64,000 nt of DNA from Gordionus sp. m RMFG-2023. Taxonomy: Eukaryota; Nematomorpha; Gordioida; Chordodea; Parachordodidae. The stretch covers positions 53,049,561 through 53,113,560 of the forward strand of contig NC_088775.1 in the NCBI RefSeq assembly GCF_954871325.1. The letters run 5' to 3'. The notes beneath the pieces are model-generated. The model saw nothing but the letters and a program-made list of their open reading frames with translations. It was not told the origin of the DNA and made no database searches. A program made the position numbers and the translations under genes. Below are positions 20,470 to 31,729 of this stretch, one piece after another (the stretch's first letter is position 1; every line of letters starts with the position of its first letter).

Positions 20470-22275
20470 CATACGATAGGCAGTCAATTTTTTAAAGACA
20501 TTAAAATATTTGAATAAGAATGTGAAAATATGGTGCAGGCAAACTGCCACCAAGCACCTAGAAACAATATATAATTGTGCCAAGAATAATATAATAAACA
20601 TTTTGGATCAAGAAAATTGTCAATTGTCATTAACCACAGATATCTGGTCAGGACTTAATTCGTTATCTTATTATGCCTTAACCGTCCACTTTATAAATAG
20701 TGAATGGAAGATCAAAATTTTTTTACTTGATATAATAGAGTTCCCGCATCCTCACGCCGAAATAGATATATTTGAGTTAATAATATCAACTCTCGAGGAA
20801 TTCAAAATCGAAAAAAAAATATTATCTATAACACATGATAATTTAGCAAACATAAGAGAAGCTGCCGATTTGTTAGTTGATTATTTAAAAAATAATGGTA
20901 ACGTCAATGCGAATAATAACAGATGTTTAGTTCACATCATCAATATAATTGTTGAAGTTGGCTTAGATAGCATGACTACATATCTTGCAAAAATACACAT
21001 TTTAATTAGCAAAATGCATAAAAGTCCCTAATTTATGCAGGAATACATGGTTTTAAGTGGAGGTTGTAGGATTCCACTAGATATAGCCACCAGATGGAAC
21101 AGTATGTATTTATTGATAACTAGTGTTAATAAAGTATTTCATAATTTGATTTTTTTATCATATTTAAATATAGAATATTGATGCCATCATTAATATAAGT
21201 AAGAGATGTTTACCCAATAAAGATCATTTGAGACAAGGGGAGGCAAAGTTATTGATTGAGCTGGAATCCTTTTTATATCTATTCTATAAAATAACGTGCG
21301 AAGTAAGTTCGGCGTCAACATCTACAATTGGGATGTCAGCATTGTATCTGCAAAATATTGTGAATTCGTTATGGCTTGCAGAATAACATAAAAATATAAT
21401 AATAAAAAATGCTGCAAAAAAATGAAGGAAAAATGTTATATTTCATATCGAATATTTAACCACATTTGCAAATTATACATGCTCATTTCTTGATCCAAGA
21501 ATCAAAAAAACCTTTTTACTAATTTTCCTAAATAACCTTGGGCTATTATGAAAAATTTAAAAGAATATTTGATGACTACAATATATCGAAATCAATATAT
21601 AAATTCGAAAAAGAGGAAAATAACATCAAATTTAATGTCTGTTAGTATTTTGAACGAGATAAGAAGGTAAATATAAATTCTTAATTTAGAATACTCATTA
21701 TAAAACCTCCTAAATAACATTTTTAAAACTTAATTGGAGAGACTAAATTTAAATATCATGCTTACATTAAACAAAATTATAACAGTTATTGGAGTTAATA
21801 TAAATATTTAACATTTAAAAAAATAGAGACCTAAGAATTTATAAAATTAATAAAACATATCGTTGCAAAATAGGCATTTTTAAAATAGGTTTGTTACAAG
21901 GTTTTACATTGGATTCGAAGATATTATAATTAGTTAATTTAAATATTTTATATTAAGGAATGCGTACATTATACCAAATCTAGCTACAGAAGAAATCGAA
22001 GAATACCTAGCAGATCCGGTAGCTCAAGCGTCTGTTGATATAGTGGATTGGTGATCTAGAAACTAGAAACGTTTTCCAAAGCTCTCGACAATGGCCAAAG
22101 ATTACTTATCCCAACAATCTACGTCCGTAGCCAGCGAACGTATTTTTTCTAGGGCCGGCGCCACTATTACTAAGAAAAGGAATCGAATGTCAGCGACAAC
22201 TTTGAAACAATGACTATGTGTGAATTCGTGGGATGTTAACATTTTAAATTTGCGCGAAGAATATTTTATATAATT
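20470..22275 (+). pseudogene. Ac-like (ZBED/RICESLEEPER-type) hAT transposase, decayed
   Basis: Reading along the plus strand: an open 173-codon stretch (20,510-21,031) with LSLTTDIWSGLNSLSYYALT, the first catalytic Asp motif of Ac-type hAT transposases, then ITHDNLANIREAADLL (second motif region) and RCLVHIINIIVEVGL (the C/H motif of the insertion domain boundary). Near 21,085 PLDIATRWNSMYLL follows (LD..TRWNST in the family). Near 21,985-22,230 are EEIEEYLADP, MAKDYLSQQSTSVASERIFS and RAGATITKKRNRMS, the dimerisation domain. Stops and frame changes separate these blocks, and 21,120-21,980 is poorly readable, so the gene is dead. Order and spacing match a full-length Ac-like transposase. Confidence 0.8.
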
Positions 22276-23149
22276 TATTTTATGAATATAAATTTTTATT
22301 TTTTATTTATGAAAATAATAAAGATATTGAAAATGTGGCGTATTATATATTTTGTATTTGCAAATTTTTTACTTATAAAATGTAAAAGAGCCTATTTACG
22401 ATAAATAAATAATTCTAAAGATATCTTATAAATTAAAAATTGTTATTATAATTTCCAAAAAGAAAGGGAGAGGGGTTCATAAATAAAAATTTTTTAATTC
22501 CTAATTAGTAGCATCTCTTAAGATCTAAATGTTTAATTTTGTCTATCATAATATTTTAAGCACGAATATTATGCTTTTGGATAAGTCATCCACCCAATTA
22601 CCAAAGAAAAAAAAATCAATTTAAAATTATAATTTATAATGATGCATTAGTGGTAGATAGTATTTATGGGGTAAGGCCTGTATTAATAGGAATTTATTAT
22701 GATTTATGATTATATATTATAGATATTGATGATATGTTTTATATTGATTATAAATATAGATATTTATGAATATAATAATTTGTAAGGTTCAATACCTAAC
22801 AGATATAAGGGGGGCATTGTTATTTAATGATGCAACGTCATATGAATGAATATTAGACGTCCGAGAATTGCATGTATGGAATTTAAATACACTAATAATA
22901 CGAATGAATGGAACATATAAATTGGTGTATTATGGTAGAATCAACTCGTGATTTAAATAATATGTAAACATATTAAATGTTTGTAAAACTCACAAATTAT
23001 AAGAAATAGTTCAAAATTTGTTAAAATTCTTTCCAAAATCTTAAATCAAATAATTATAATCTTGTGTTTCAAATTTTCCAAATTTGATTTAAAAAATATA
23101 TAGTAATTCCTTGCTGAACTTGTCCAGTCTTTTCTTATTAACTACCAAT
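22276..23149. other. AT-rich stretch without recognised gene
   Basis: Probably the 3' flank of the hAT element and unrelated sequence. No frame or terminal repeat could be assigned. Confidence 0.35.
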
Positions 23150-24545
23150 CTCCTAAATAGCTTCAAATGGTATACTACTCATATCTTATACCAAAAATTT
23201 TAAACTCAACCCAAGTTAAAAAAAAAGAATAAAATAATAGCAGTAACAAAATTTTACGAGATCCTAAGGTTTAGAATATTCTAATATCAAAAACTTTTTG
23301 CCGGGCTCAAAACAAGTGTATAATATTTTATTTCTAGATTTTTATGCGTGAAGTTAAAAAGTAATGAAATTAGAAATTACTTAATGAACCCAAAAGTTTT
23401 AAAACATCTTTCCAATATCAAAATTATTTAAATAAACTTAAAACAAAGATCTAAAATAAAAATTTTCCTCGTGGAATAAATTATAATAGCAGTGGCACCA
23501 TATTAATGCTCCAAAGGTTAAAGAAAATATTTATAATATCAGAAACTTTTAATGGGTTCTAAAATAAATAAATAATTTTTTTTATCATTTTACATTTCAC
23601 ACATAGAGTTTAGAAAAATGGAACTATAAATTTATTTATAAACATAAAAGTTTTGAACATCTTTCCAATATTAAAAACTATTAACTAGGATAAAAACAAA
23701 GTTTTTTAAATTTTCATAATTTTTTCCTAGTGGACTAAATTATAATAACAGTGCTAATTTCTTATTTAAACCAAAAGTTATAGAACATTTTTTATATCAT
23801 AATTTTAACTAGGCTTAAGACAAAATTTTAAATTTTTTCTATAATTTTGTTCCTCGTGGTAAAATATAGTGGAAGTGCCAATTTATTACTATACCCAAAA
23901 GTTTTATAACATCTCTCTAGTATAAAGAACTTTAAACTATGCTATAAAAATTTTAACATTTATTTTTTCCTCGTAGAGTAAAATATAATGGCAGTGTTAA
24001 TTCATTACTAGACCTAAAGGTTTTTGAACATCTTTCTAATACATAAATATTGAAAGGTTTAAAACAACGTCATAAAAAAAATCATAATTTTTTCCCTCGT
24101 GGTAAAATATAGTGGAAGTGCCAATTTATTAGTAGACCCAAAAGTTTTAGAACATCTCTTTAGTATAAAAAACTTTAAACTACGCTTTAACAAAATTTAA
24201 AAAAAATTTCATAATTATTTTTCTTCGTGGGGTAAAATATAACGACCATGCCAATTTATTACTAACCCAAAACTTTAGGACATCTTTCTAATATCAAAAA
24301 CCTTAACTAGGCTTAAAAAATTTTTTTTAATTTTCACATTTATTGTTTTCTCATGAATATAATGGCAGTGCCCATTTGTTACTAGTCCCAAAGGTTTTAG
24401 AACGTCATTCTAGTATCATAAACCTTTATAACTAGGTTTAAGACAAAGTTTTAAAACATTTTACTTTTTTCCTCGTGGAATACAATAAAAGGGCAGTGCC
24501 AATTTATTACTATACCCAAAGATTTAAGAACATCTTTCTACTATC
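23150..24545. repeat. Satellite-like tandem array, ~125-bp unit, about eleven copies
   Basis: Each unit has the order TTTTTCCTCGTGG, ATAAAATATAATGGCAGTGCCAA, TTTATTACTA-ACCCAAAAGTTTTAGAACATC, TTTCTAATATCAAAAAC, AGGCTTAAAACAAA. The CCTCGTGG word recurs near 23,468, 23,853, 24,096, 24,473 and in changed form near 23,729, 23,970, 24,221 and 24,347, i.e. every 115-128 bp. Copies differ by many substitutions, so the array is old or slowly homogenised. It runs directly into the GGCCGACCCAGCA array and hAT terminus at 24.57-24.91 kb. Confidence 0.85.
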
Positions 24546-24569
24546 AAAAACTTTAAATTCGGATTAAAA

Positions 24570-24905
24570 CAAACTAATTTTCTATATATTTTGTTGACCC
24601 AGCTAGCCGACCCAGGACCCAATCCAGCAAACTGACCAACAATCCAACCCAACAGGCCGAACCGCAATCCAATCCAGCAGACCCACCCGCCAAACCAACC
24701 CAGCAAGCCAACTCATCAAGCTAACCCAGCAAGTCAACCCAATAAGCCAACTCAGCAGGCCGACCCAGAAAACCAACCCAGCAGGCTGGCTCAGCAAGCG
24801 AACTCAGCATGCCGACCCAGCGAGTCAACCCAGCAGGCCGACCTAGCAGGCCGACATAGCAAGCAATCCAGTAAGCCGACCCGATCCGGCAATTTAACAA
24901 CACTA
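24570..24905. mobile_element. hAT terminus with an array of GGCCGACCCAGCA-like 13-bp words
   Basis: About 25 degenerate copies of a 12-13-bp word (CAGCAGGCCGACC, CAGCAAGCCAACC and so on) end with CGGCAATTTAACAACACTA at 24,905, a hAT terminus of the TAGTGTTGTTAAA type. The shorter relative at 7,150-7,421 has the same transition from satellite unit to GACCCAGCA words to terminus. The satellite and this array therefore belong to one element family. The opposite terminus was not found. Confidence 0.65.
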
Positions 24906-25990
24906 CTAAAATAAATGATAGTGGGTCTACTCTAATGAAATGTAAGCACACTCCACTCGACGACAAAAAAAATCATCTGCTGAAATGTTGTTTGGGAAAA
25001 ATCTTACCGTTTTTGATCAATGGGTAGATGACCAAAACCAAATACAGAAAAAATTTTGGATGCTAAAACACTTCCATGATAATAAGGCGAAAACCCGAGA
25101 ATTCGAGATTGATCAATTGATTTGAGTAAAGAAACCAATTGGTACGATGAACTAGATAGGATTGTGAAGTAAAAGGGGTTATGGTGGTATGATATGCTGG
25201 GGGAAGAGAGAATTAAAAGAAACATGATGATCAACTACAGGTTCTATGTAACAAGTCGTAATTATATACGCATTAACTAAATAAAAGATATAATATTCAT
25301 CATAAAAAAGTGGAAGACAAAATGGTAAACCCGTTTCTGCACTATATAAAGTCTATTTGCATAAAAGATATGAAAAATAAAAATACGAGTTTCTCACTTA
25401 AAAGGAAGCTATAATTTATATTGTGTTAAGGGAGATAAATATGGGACTTGTTACTAATTCATATGATGATAGCTCCTTTCGCTCTAGGTAGTATTGTAAG
25501 AAAGGTTGGGCCAATTTTCAATTTGAATAAATAATATATCAAAAAGAATTTTCCAAATAATTTTACAAACATTTATTCAAGTCATTATACCCTCATTTTC
25601 AAAGCTATTCACTAGAATAAACTGCATGATGCTTTCTAGAGGAATTATAAATTGGTCTAATATTAAAAAAATTTAAACTTATAAAAATAATTTAAAATAA
25701 TCTTCTTATTTTTCTTTAAAATTTGTTATAATGACCGAAGTTTTTTTTATAAAATTAATTTTTATCTATTATTGGAAGACTTTTTGAATGAGATAAAAAA
25801 TACAAATTTTTTTCTTATGTAAATCTTAAGGTCAAATTATGTAACTTATTTTTTTACGGTTTATTTTATTTTCTATCAAATTTACCTTTCTTATATTATA
25901 GTTTCGAAAATGACTTGTGAAATCTTTATTTAATGTATATTTATTTTATTTATATAAAAGATCAAAATATATTTCTTTTTTTGTATTGCA
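24906..25990. other. Mostly AT-rich stretch; one possible exon only
   Basis: Apart from the possible exon below, no gene seen. A/T-rich throughout 25,240-25,990. Confidence 0.35.
25015..25205 (-). CDS. Possible exon of an unrecognised gene
   Basis: On the minus strand an acceptor-like TCTCTTCCCCCAG precedes a frame reading YHHNPFYFTILSSSSYQLVS, LLKSIDQSRILGFSPYYHGS, VLASKIFSVFGFGHLPIDQ. It is followed by a donor-like GGTAAG and a further AG 30 bp on (TTTCAG). The composition is unlike the A/T-rich chance frames around it. I do not recognise the product. It could be a host exon stranded between elements, or part of a transposon gene. The hAT end at 24,905 lies just downstream and would cut any continuing gene. 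Confidence 0.25.
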
Positions 25991-25995
25991 AACAG

Positions 25996-26400
25996 TGGCG
26001 TCGCCAGGATTTATCCATAGGGGGGGGGCGTTAAAATTTTTTTGTGGGCTTCCTCTCCCCCCCCCCAAAAAAATTTTTTTTTTCTCGAGCCTTCCGCCGG
26101 GTCCCTAAAAACTATTATATAATATTATTTTTCGGTAGTTATCTTTATATCATCTTTGTTAAAGTTGGCTGAACAATTGGAAAAACTAATTCTAAAATTT
26201 GCAATTATTTTGTACTTTATTAATGTCTGATCACTCAAGTAGCCATCATAAATAAAAAAATATTAATAACAAAATTTTGGTCAAATTTATGATAAATAAG
26301 CGACTGAAAGCATTATTCTGAAAATTTTATAAATACTTAGTTTTTAAAATTCAATCCATTCGGTGTAGAAACTAAGCCCCCCCTCCCCCCCCCCTCCCCA
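25996..26400. mobile_element. hAT-like remnant with CAGTGGCGTCGCCAGGATT end
   Basis: CAGTGGCGTCGCCAGGATT at about 25,996 followed by a G run is a very common animal hAT terminus. A C-rich stretch at 26,375-26,400 could be the inner side of the other end, but no closing inverted repeat or target duplication was found. No coding sequence. Confidence 0.45.
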
Positions 26401-26799
26401 AACTTCCCATTTTTATGATCACTCAACATATTTTATTCTATGTTAAAAATAATTATTTTAATTAAATTTTTGCAACAGAGATTTTATTTATTATTTAAAT
26501 ACTTTAGTATAACTTACATCCCTTTATTTAACTATGTATTTATTTTAATGATAATATACAATAAAATAAAATAAAATCAAAATGTATAAATTTTATAAAG
26601 ATTATTATATTAAAAATTTATTGTAAAACTGTATTTAAAAAAATATATAATTTAATTACAATAAAATATAAGTGTTGCACATAGCGGTAATTAAGATTAT
26701 ATAATTTAATAATTATAATTATTACAAATGATTGTATATCAAAATATAAAACTCTTATTGCAAATGCAAATACTTTTGTTAAGTTATGAAGGCCAAATA
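26401..26799. other. AT-rich stretch without recognised gene
   Basis: Nothing recognisable beyond A/T tracts. Confidence 0.4.
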
Positions 26800-28190
26800 A
26801 TAAAATCCAGCGAGAGCAGTTTGGGACTGCCAGTTAATCAAGACAAGAGTAAATATTGTTTATGATCATTGACCTTAACCACGATACTATGTTCAATCAT
26901 ACACCATTGAACGCTTTAACACATCTCGGATCTCCAGTAGGTAAAGACGAGTCCTTTATCAAGTTCTTCGCCGATATACGAGAGATATCCCTTATGCGCG
27001 ACACACTATCTCGCCTCCCAGCTCACCAAGCTTTATTCTTATTAAAGAACTACATTCTAATTCCAAAAGTTTTATATACACTCCGATCGTCACGGATCTT
27101 TCAATATGACGCTAACCTCGCTGCACACGAACTCGAGATTAAATGCCTTACAGAAGATATACTCAATCTTAAATTTGGGGACCTATCATGGTTACAGGCT
27201 ACCTTACCAACCAAATCCTGCGGCATAGGCATAAGGTCACCTTCCCTACTTTCTGTTAGTGCATTCATATCCTCTCGCCTGTCCTGCGAGCCCATCATAC
27301 ACACACTCACAAATCATCCTGACCCCTTACTCCTACAGGCAATTGATCCATGGAAGTCCCCCTCATTAGTCGATCCTCCATCGTCGGCACTACAGAAGGA
27401 TTGGGATAAACCTCTATTGGCAACTCCTATTGAATACCTTAAATTGAGGAGCAAACCCGAGAACCAATCTCTACTCTTCTCCATTTCCTCAAGTAGTGGA
27501 TAGGAATTTCTTGAGACTTTTCCATCGCGAAACCTTGACCAGCTCCTAAGCAATGATGAACTACGTCACGCCATCGGTCTTAGACTTAATTGTGATATGA
27601 TAATGCCTTATCACTGTATCCTCTGTCAAACGTTGGTCAACTCCAAAGGCCGTCACTCTATACATTGAAAGCGCTGTAGAGGCAGATTCATTAGGCATTC
27701 AAAATGCAATGATACCATTGCCAGGGCCATAAAATCCGCCGGCATCCTAATTAACCATCGAACCTACTCGCCTTTACATTTCGATGGTTCGACTATGATC
27801 CTTTGGAAGAGAGGGGGAATTCCTAACTTGGGATTTCTCATGCATCGATCTTCTTGCCCCTTCCAATATAAATAGAGATGCCATATTAGATGACGAGGCG
27901 AATAAACTTGCTAAATATTGGCCATCGCTTCCCGCCTCCTACCATTAATCGCCACTACTCTAATGTCGTTCGGCTCTCATGCCCTGGCCTTCTTTAAAGA
28001 GCTGGGTAAACGGATCTCTGCTAGGACCGAGGATCCAAGGAGGGATTACACCTACGCCAAAGATTAGCCATATACATAGTAAAATACAACTATCTCAGCT
28101 TTATTCTTCCAATATCCGAAATCCCCTAATTGAACATCCTATGCATAGGATAGACTTTAGCCACGCTAAAAGGGAACTTGAATCTTAATC
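26800..28190 (+). mobile_element. Non-LTR retrotransposon, 5'-truncated copy 2 (same family as 14.3-17.1 kb)
   Basis: Plus strand. It begins inside the RT thumb (GLPVNQDKSKYC near 26,828, equivalent to GLSFNLPKCE in copy 1), followed by an open 215-codon stretch and then a decayed zinc-cluster/endonuclease part. The end IEHPMHRIDFSHAKRELES stops at 28,188, and a short A-rich segment follows (28,189-28,200). 5' truncation is typical of target-primed reverse transcription. The fingers, palm and YLDD motif are missing. The two copies lie in opposite orientations. Confidence 0.8.
26856..27503 (+). CDS. RT thumb / linker fragment of non-LTR copy 2
   Basis: 215 codons open. The frame contains NALTHLGSPVGKDESF (copy 1: DEMTHLGSPMEG), LLKNYILIPKVLYTLRSS, EDILNLKFGDLSWLQATLP and TKSCGIGIRSPSLLSVSAFI. 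These match, block by block, the part of copy 1 between 15,560 and 15,000. This segment lies after the RT palm and before the endonuclease. The Met is internal to the original protein, since readable homology begins upstream of it. After the stop at 27,503 the endonuclease part continues in broken frames to about 28,190. Confidence 0.75.
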   Translation: MFMIIDLNHDTMFNHTPLNALTHLGSPVGKDESFIKFFADIREISLMRDTLSRLPAHQALFLLKNYILIPKVLYTLRSSRIFQYDANLAAHELEIKCLTEDILNLKFGDLSWLQATLPTKSCGIGIRSPSLLSVSAFISSRLSCEPIIHTLTNHPDPLLLQAIDPWKSPSLVDPPSSALQKDWDKPLLATPIEYLKLRSKPENQSLLFSISSSSG

Positions 28191-28539
28191 AATAAAAAAT
28201 ACCAAGAATTAATACTTTATATATTTGTGATTTACTAATATTATATTTTTTTCTTCTTACTATTATTATAACTTAACTTGTAATAACATTATTATAAGAT
28301 ATTAATTGCCTTAAATATTTCAAGTTTGCGTGTTGAATATAAAGATAATTTTTATAATTTCAAAACATTGAGAAATAAAAAAAATATATATATAAAATAT
28401 ATAAATATTATGACTAAGAATTTATTATAAATTTAAGTTTTGCAATATAAAAATTTTATGACTAATAACATATTATAATCATATCAATTTTATGATTTGA
28501 TTTATAAGAGAGATCTACTTTTCTCTGAGATTTGGCCAA
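28191..28539. other. AT-rich stretch without recognised gene
   Basis: Flank of non-LTR copy 2; A/T tracts only. Confidence 0.4.
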
Positions 28540-28960
28540 TTATCTAGAATCAAATTTTTAACTAGAATAATCTCCTTAAAATATTTAATAGGGCTAATAA
28601 ATTTAAACGGTTTTCACTGGTGCTATTTCTTAAATAGGTTTTTAACCTTTTCAATGAAAAAGACCTTTCATTAGTGCAAGTACTAATCGTTAAGGTAGCT
28701 AAAATAAAAAAACGAATGTTTTGATATTAAGCAGGGAATCTAAAGTGCAATTACACATGGAAAAGGCATGCAAAGCTTTTTTTGGTTTTAAAGGGTACTC
28801 TATTCTGTAAAGATTTTTATACCAAAATTCGACATCACAAAGTAACTTAAAACGATCCTAGAGTAAAACTCTGAGATTTTCTTAATATCCTTTCGTGTTT
28901 AAAGTGTAATCAACAATTCAGACTCAACCGACAAAAGAAATAAAAGCTTGCTATTTCTTT
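28540..28960 (-). pseudogene. hAT transposase remnant, DUF4371-like, third copy
   Basis: Reads as the minus-strand homologue of 1,000-1,390 and of 11,100-11,470. Shared plus-strand blocks include CTTTCATTAGTGCA, AAGTGCAATTACACATGG, TACTCTATTCTGT and ACATCACAAAGTAAC, in the same order and spacing as the right arm. Only the 3' coding end and its upstream intron-like part remain, and it has stops. It shows that this hAT family was multicopy before the inverted duplication. Confidence 0.65.
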
Positions 28961-30215
28961 TTACCAAATTAAATGATTTTTCTTTTAATTAAAACTTATA
29001 AAAAATAAATTAAAATTTTTAAAACTATCTAATTTGTTTAACAATATAAATTATATTATTAAATTTATGATGTTTTTCAAAAAATATCTTTTGAGGTATG
29101 CAGATCATATTTTTCCCCATCCTTGGCTCTACTATGCCAGAAAATATTTACAACATATCTTTATAGTCCCCCCCCCCCCCTGTTATTTATTATTTTAGTT
29201 CATAATATTTTTAATTTAAACCATGTGATTTAAAATTGAAAATTCTTATTTGTTTTTTTTTAAATATATTAGATTTTGATATCGTACATATTATTTTATT
29301 TCCGTTTCATAATTAAAATATTCGCATTAAAAATTTTTTTTCCCTAGTAATTGCCTCGATTATATGGATTCTGTTATTTGGTTCAGAAAACTTTTCAATG
29401 GGGTTAAGGTGGAGATAAACTATATTTTGATAATTTTGAATTATTATATGGGCACGATAAATAATTAAATTTATATATAATAAATAATATAATGTTAAAT
29501 GTTACAAACCTTACGGGGTATAGTGAAATTATTTATTATATAAGTTAAGAAAAGTTTTTAAAAATAATTTATAAGTTTTAAAATGATTTTTAAACAAAAA
29601 AAAAAGATTGTTTTAAATTTTTTATAAGTTTAAAAAATTATTTTTGCAAGCAAAATACTTTTATCTGGATGGGTTTTAATTTAATCCTCAACATGTTTAA
29701 AAAAATTATCACAATACTGTATTATTTTATGATTACTAGTATAAGCCTATTTGTAACACATTTAATTTTATATATAAGGGTTTATAATTGGCGCAACTTT
29801 CCTTTTTAAACACCCTCTTGTTACATCATTTATATAATTTTGTTTTTGTAATTTGTTATGACCATCAATATGCGATTCTCTTGTTTCGTCTTTTTATTTT
29901 TAATATATTGAAAAATATAATAAAATTTTTTTTTTCTTTATTGGCCTTGGTGTAAAAATACTAAATACACAAACATAATTTATTATTATTTTTCCTATGC
30001 CCATTTGAGTGACGTCCCCAAATTATATACGAATACGATAATATCAAGCATCCCGTGAAAAGATGATTGTTTTTGTTATATCATCATACCATTCGATTTT
30101 ATTTCCATAAATAGGAAATAAACGTGATTATTATTATATTTGACTATAAAATTTAATTCACTTTGATTTTGTATTTGATTATCCGTTGATTATATTAGAG
30201 TTATTACGGATTAAT
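28961..30215. other. AT-rich stretch without recognised gene
   Basis: A C run at about 29,167-29,180 and long A/T tracts. No reading frame, terminal repeat or RNA gene could be supported. Confidence 0.4.
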
Positions 30216-30425
30216 TTAATAATTGAATGAATAAAAATGATACAATACCTCAACCTTGTAAACGCAACAAACCCACACTTTTACTCTGCGGTCTTGTGTC
30301 GTCCCCAAAAATAGATTAGAAAAAAATCCGTTTTTCTGCGATGCGGAGAAATCCGTCTTATATATAAGAAGAATAAAATTAGCCTGGGGTGCGTTGCCTA
30401 TACCTATTCCATCTAATACCAACAA
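30216..30425 (-). other. Unsupported 69-codon frame beside the minisatellite
   Basis: The frame starts within the first TTGGTATTAGATGG words next to the inverted minisatellite and has no recognised motif. Its composition is somewhat richer in G/C than its surroundings. It may be the inner part of a transposon or chance; I give it no function. Confidence 0.15.
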
Positions 30426-30895
30426 GTGCTAATGAGTGCTAACAAAAGCTAATGGGTGGCAACAAGCACCAATCATAATTGCTAACAAGTGCTCATGAGT
30501 GTCAACAAGCAGCAATAAGTGCTAACAAACGCAGAGGGATAAATAAAAATGCGGATTTATTAATAATATGTATTTAGCTATTTAAATTGGAGCTTATGGG
30601 TGCTCTGGGTAATAAATTAGTGATTTGTCACCCATTGGCACTTGTTGACATCCATTGGCGTTTATTGGCACTTGTTAGCTCCCATTGGCTTTTTTTTGCA
30701 CTCTTTAACGTTTTTGACAATTGAAACCCATTGGTTGGCACTAATTGATATTTATTGGCACTAATCAACGCTTGTTGGCACTCATTGCGGTTGTTGACAA
30801 TTATTGCCGCTTGTTGTCACCCATTGTTTTGGCACTCGTTAGTGTTTGAGATGCATTTGTGCTTGTTGGCATTCATTGGCTCTTATTGTCGCCGT
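30418..30895. repeat. Inverted minisatellite (AACAAGTGCTAATGAGTGC / GCACTTGTTGGCACTCATT)
   Basis: The left block (30,418-30,535) is built of ~20-bp words such as CAACAAGTGCTAATGAGTGC. The right block (30,600-30,895) is built of the reverse-complement words such as TTGGCACTTGTTGACATCC and GGCACTCATTG. A ~65-bp AT-rich spacer separates them. The arrangement, short degenerate repeats facing each other, is the same as that of the large foldback element at 52.4-59.1 kb on a smaller scale. No target duplication could be assigned. Confidence 0.75.
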
Positions 30896-30929
30896 TTACG
30901 TTTTAAAAGATTCGATATAGTTACATTAT

Positions 30930-31310
30930 AAGTGAGTTATGGAAATTATTTTGTAATGAGAAAAAAAAATTATTGTATAAAATGAAATAGGAGTTAATTA
31001 TACCTAGAAACATAACATCAATAAAATGTTTTGGACAAACTTGAAAAACCTCCGCTCCCAAAGTGCGATTAATATCGTTTTCTTTTAGATTTTTACCTAT
31101 GATCGACACCTTAACTTAAATAAAATGTTTCGGACGAAGTCCTCTTTAATGCGACTGATGTCGTCCTTTATAACTGATAGTGAAATCTGTAGATTTAAGA
31201 TTCCCGAACGATTAAAAATTACTTTGAAAACGGGTCATCTTGCTAATATCCCGGAAATGCCCGTGATCGTAATCGATCCGTTTGGAGTCTTCGTACCCTC
31301 CCTGAAGTAA
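30930..31310. other. GC-richer segment with internal duplication, possible exon remnant
   Basis: Two ~45-bp blocks on the minus strand (about 31,178-31,120 and 31,075-31,020) are diverged duplicates (ATCGCACT...CGT/TGTCC.AAACATTTTATT). The minus strand has a donor-like CTAGGTATAA at about 31,005. The plus strand has a 61-codon frame (31,125-31,310) ending VIVIDPFGVFVPSLK. Codon-like composition on both strands hints at old coding sequence, but I recognise no product and cannot decide the strand. Confidence 0.25.
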
Positions 31311-31326
31311 ACACTTGTTGCATTTT

Positions 31327-31729
31327 TGCGTTACAAAAAAATGCATTATGCAAATCGTAAACAAAAATAATGTTTTATTAAAATATCCCCGTCTGTAGAT
31401 TTTTTCATACTTTAACAGTTTTAACAAGTGGGATGTAGAACTTTTTATTCTTCGCTAGGGAGACTATGTGTTGATTAAAGAAAAAGGATATATAATGGAG
31501 AAATTATGTTGCGAAAAAGGATTATTTTTTTAACAAAAATTTACTTTTTAATTTTTTACTTTTATTTTTCATATATTAATTTTAATTTTCTTTTATTTTG
31601 ATTATGTTTTTCACTTTGTATTTAATTATATTTATTATTATTTAATAAAGGATTCAACTATAATTTTAGTATATATTTTTTTTTATATTTAGGTTTGATT
31701 TCCAATGACAAAATCTCCCAATTGTGACA
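31327..31729 (+). repeat. Left LTR of element G
   Basis: 403 bp; TG...CA ends; near-identical to 42,072-42,493. Confidence 0.7.

Larger units (their letters stand above)
17880..22275 (+). mobile_element. Ac-like hAT element remnant, split by an LTR element
   Basis: Transposase sequence of the BED/Ac-like hAT type lies on the plus strand on both sides of the LTR element (18,038-20,422), which inserted with a GAAAC duplication. The left part (17,880-18,037) is the region before the core; the right part (20,428-22,275) carries the core and C-terminus. Terminal repeats of this hAT were not found, so the limits are those of recognisable coding sequence. Confidence 0.7.

Noticed and set aside
24524-24966. 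Overlapping minus-strand frames rich in WVGLLG/RPAGL
   Set aside because: They are translations of the degenerate GGCCGACCCAGCA array; the periodic composition explains the open frames.
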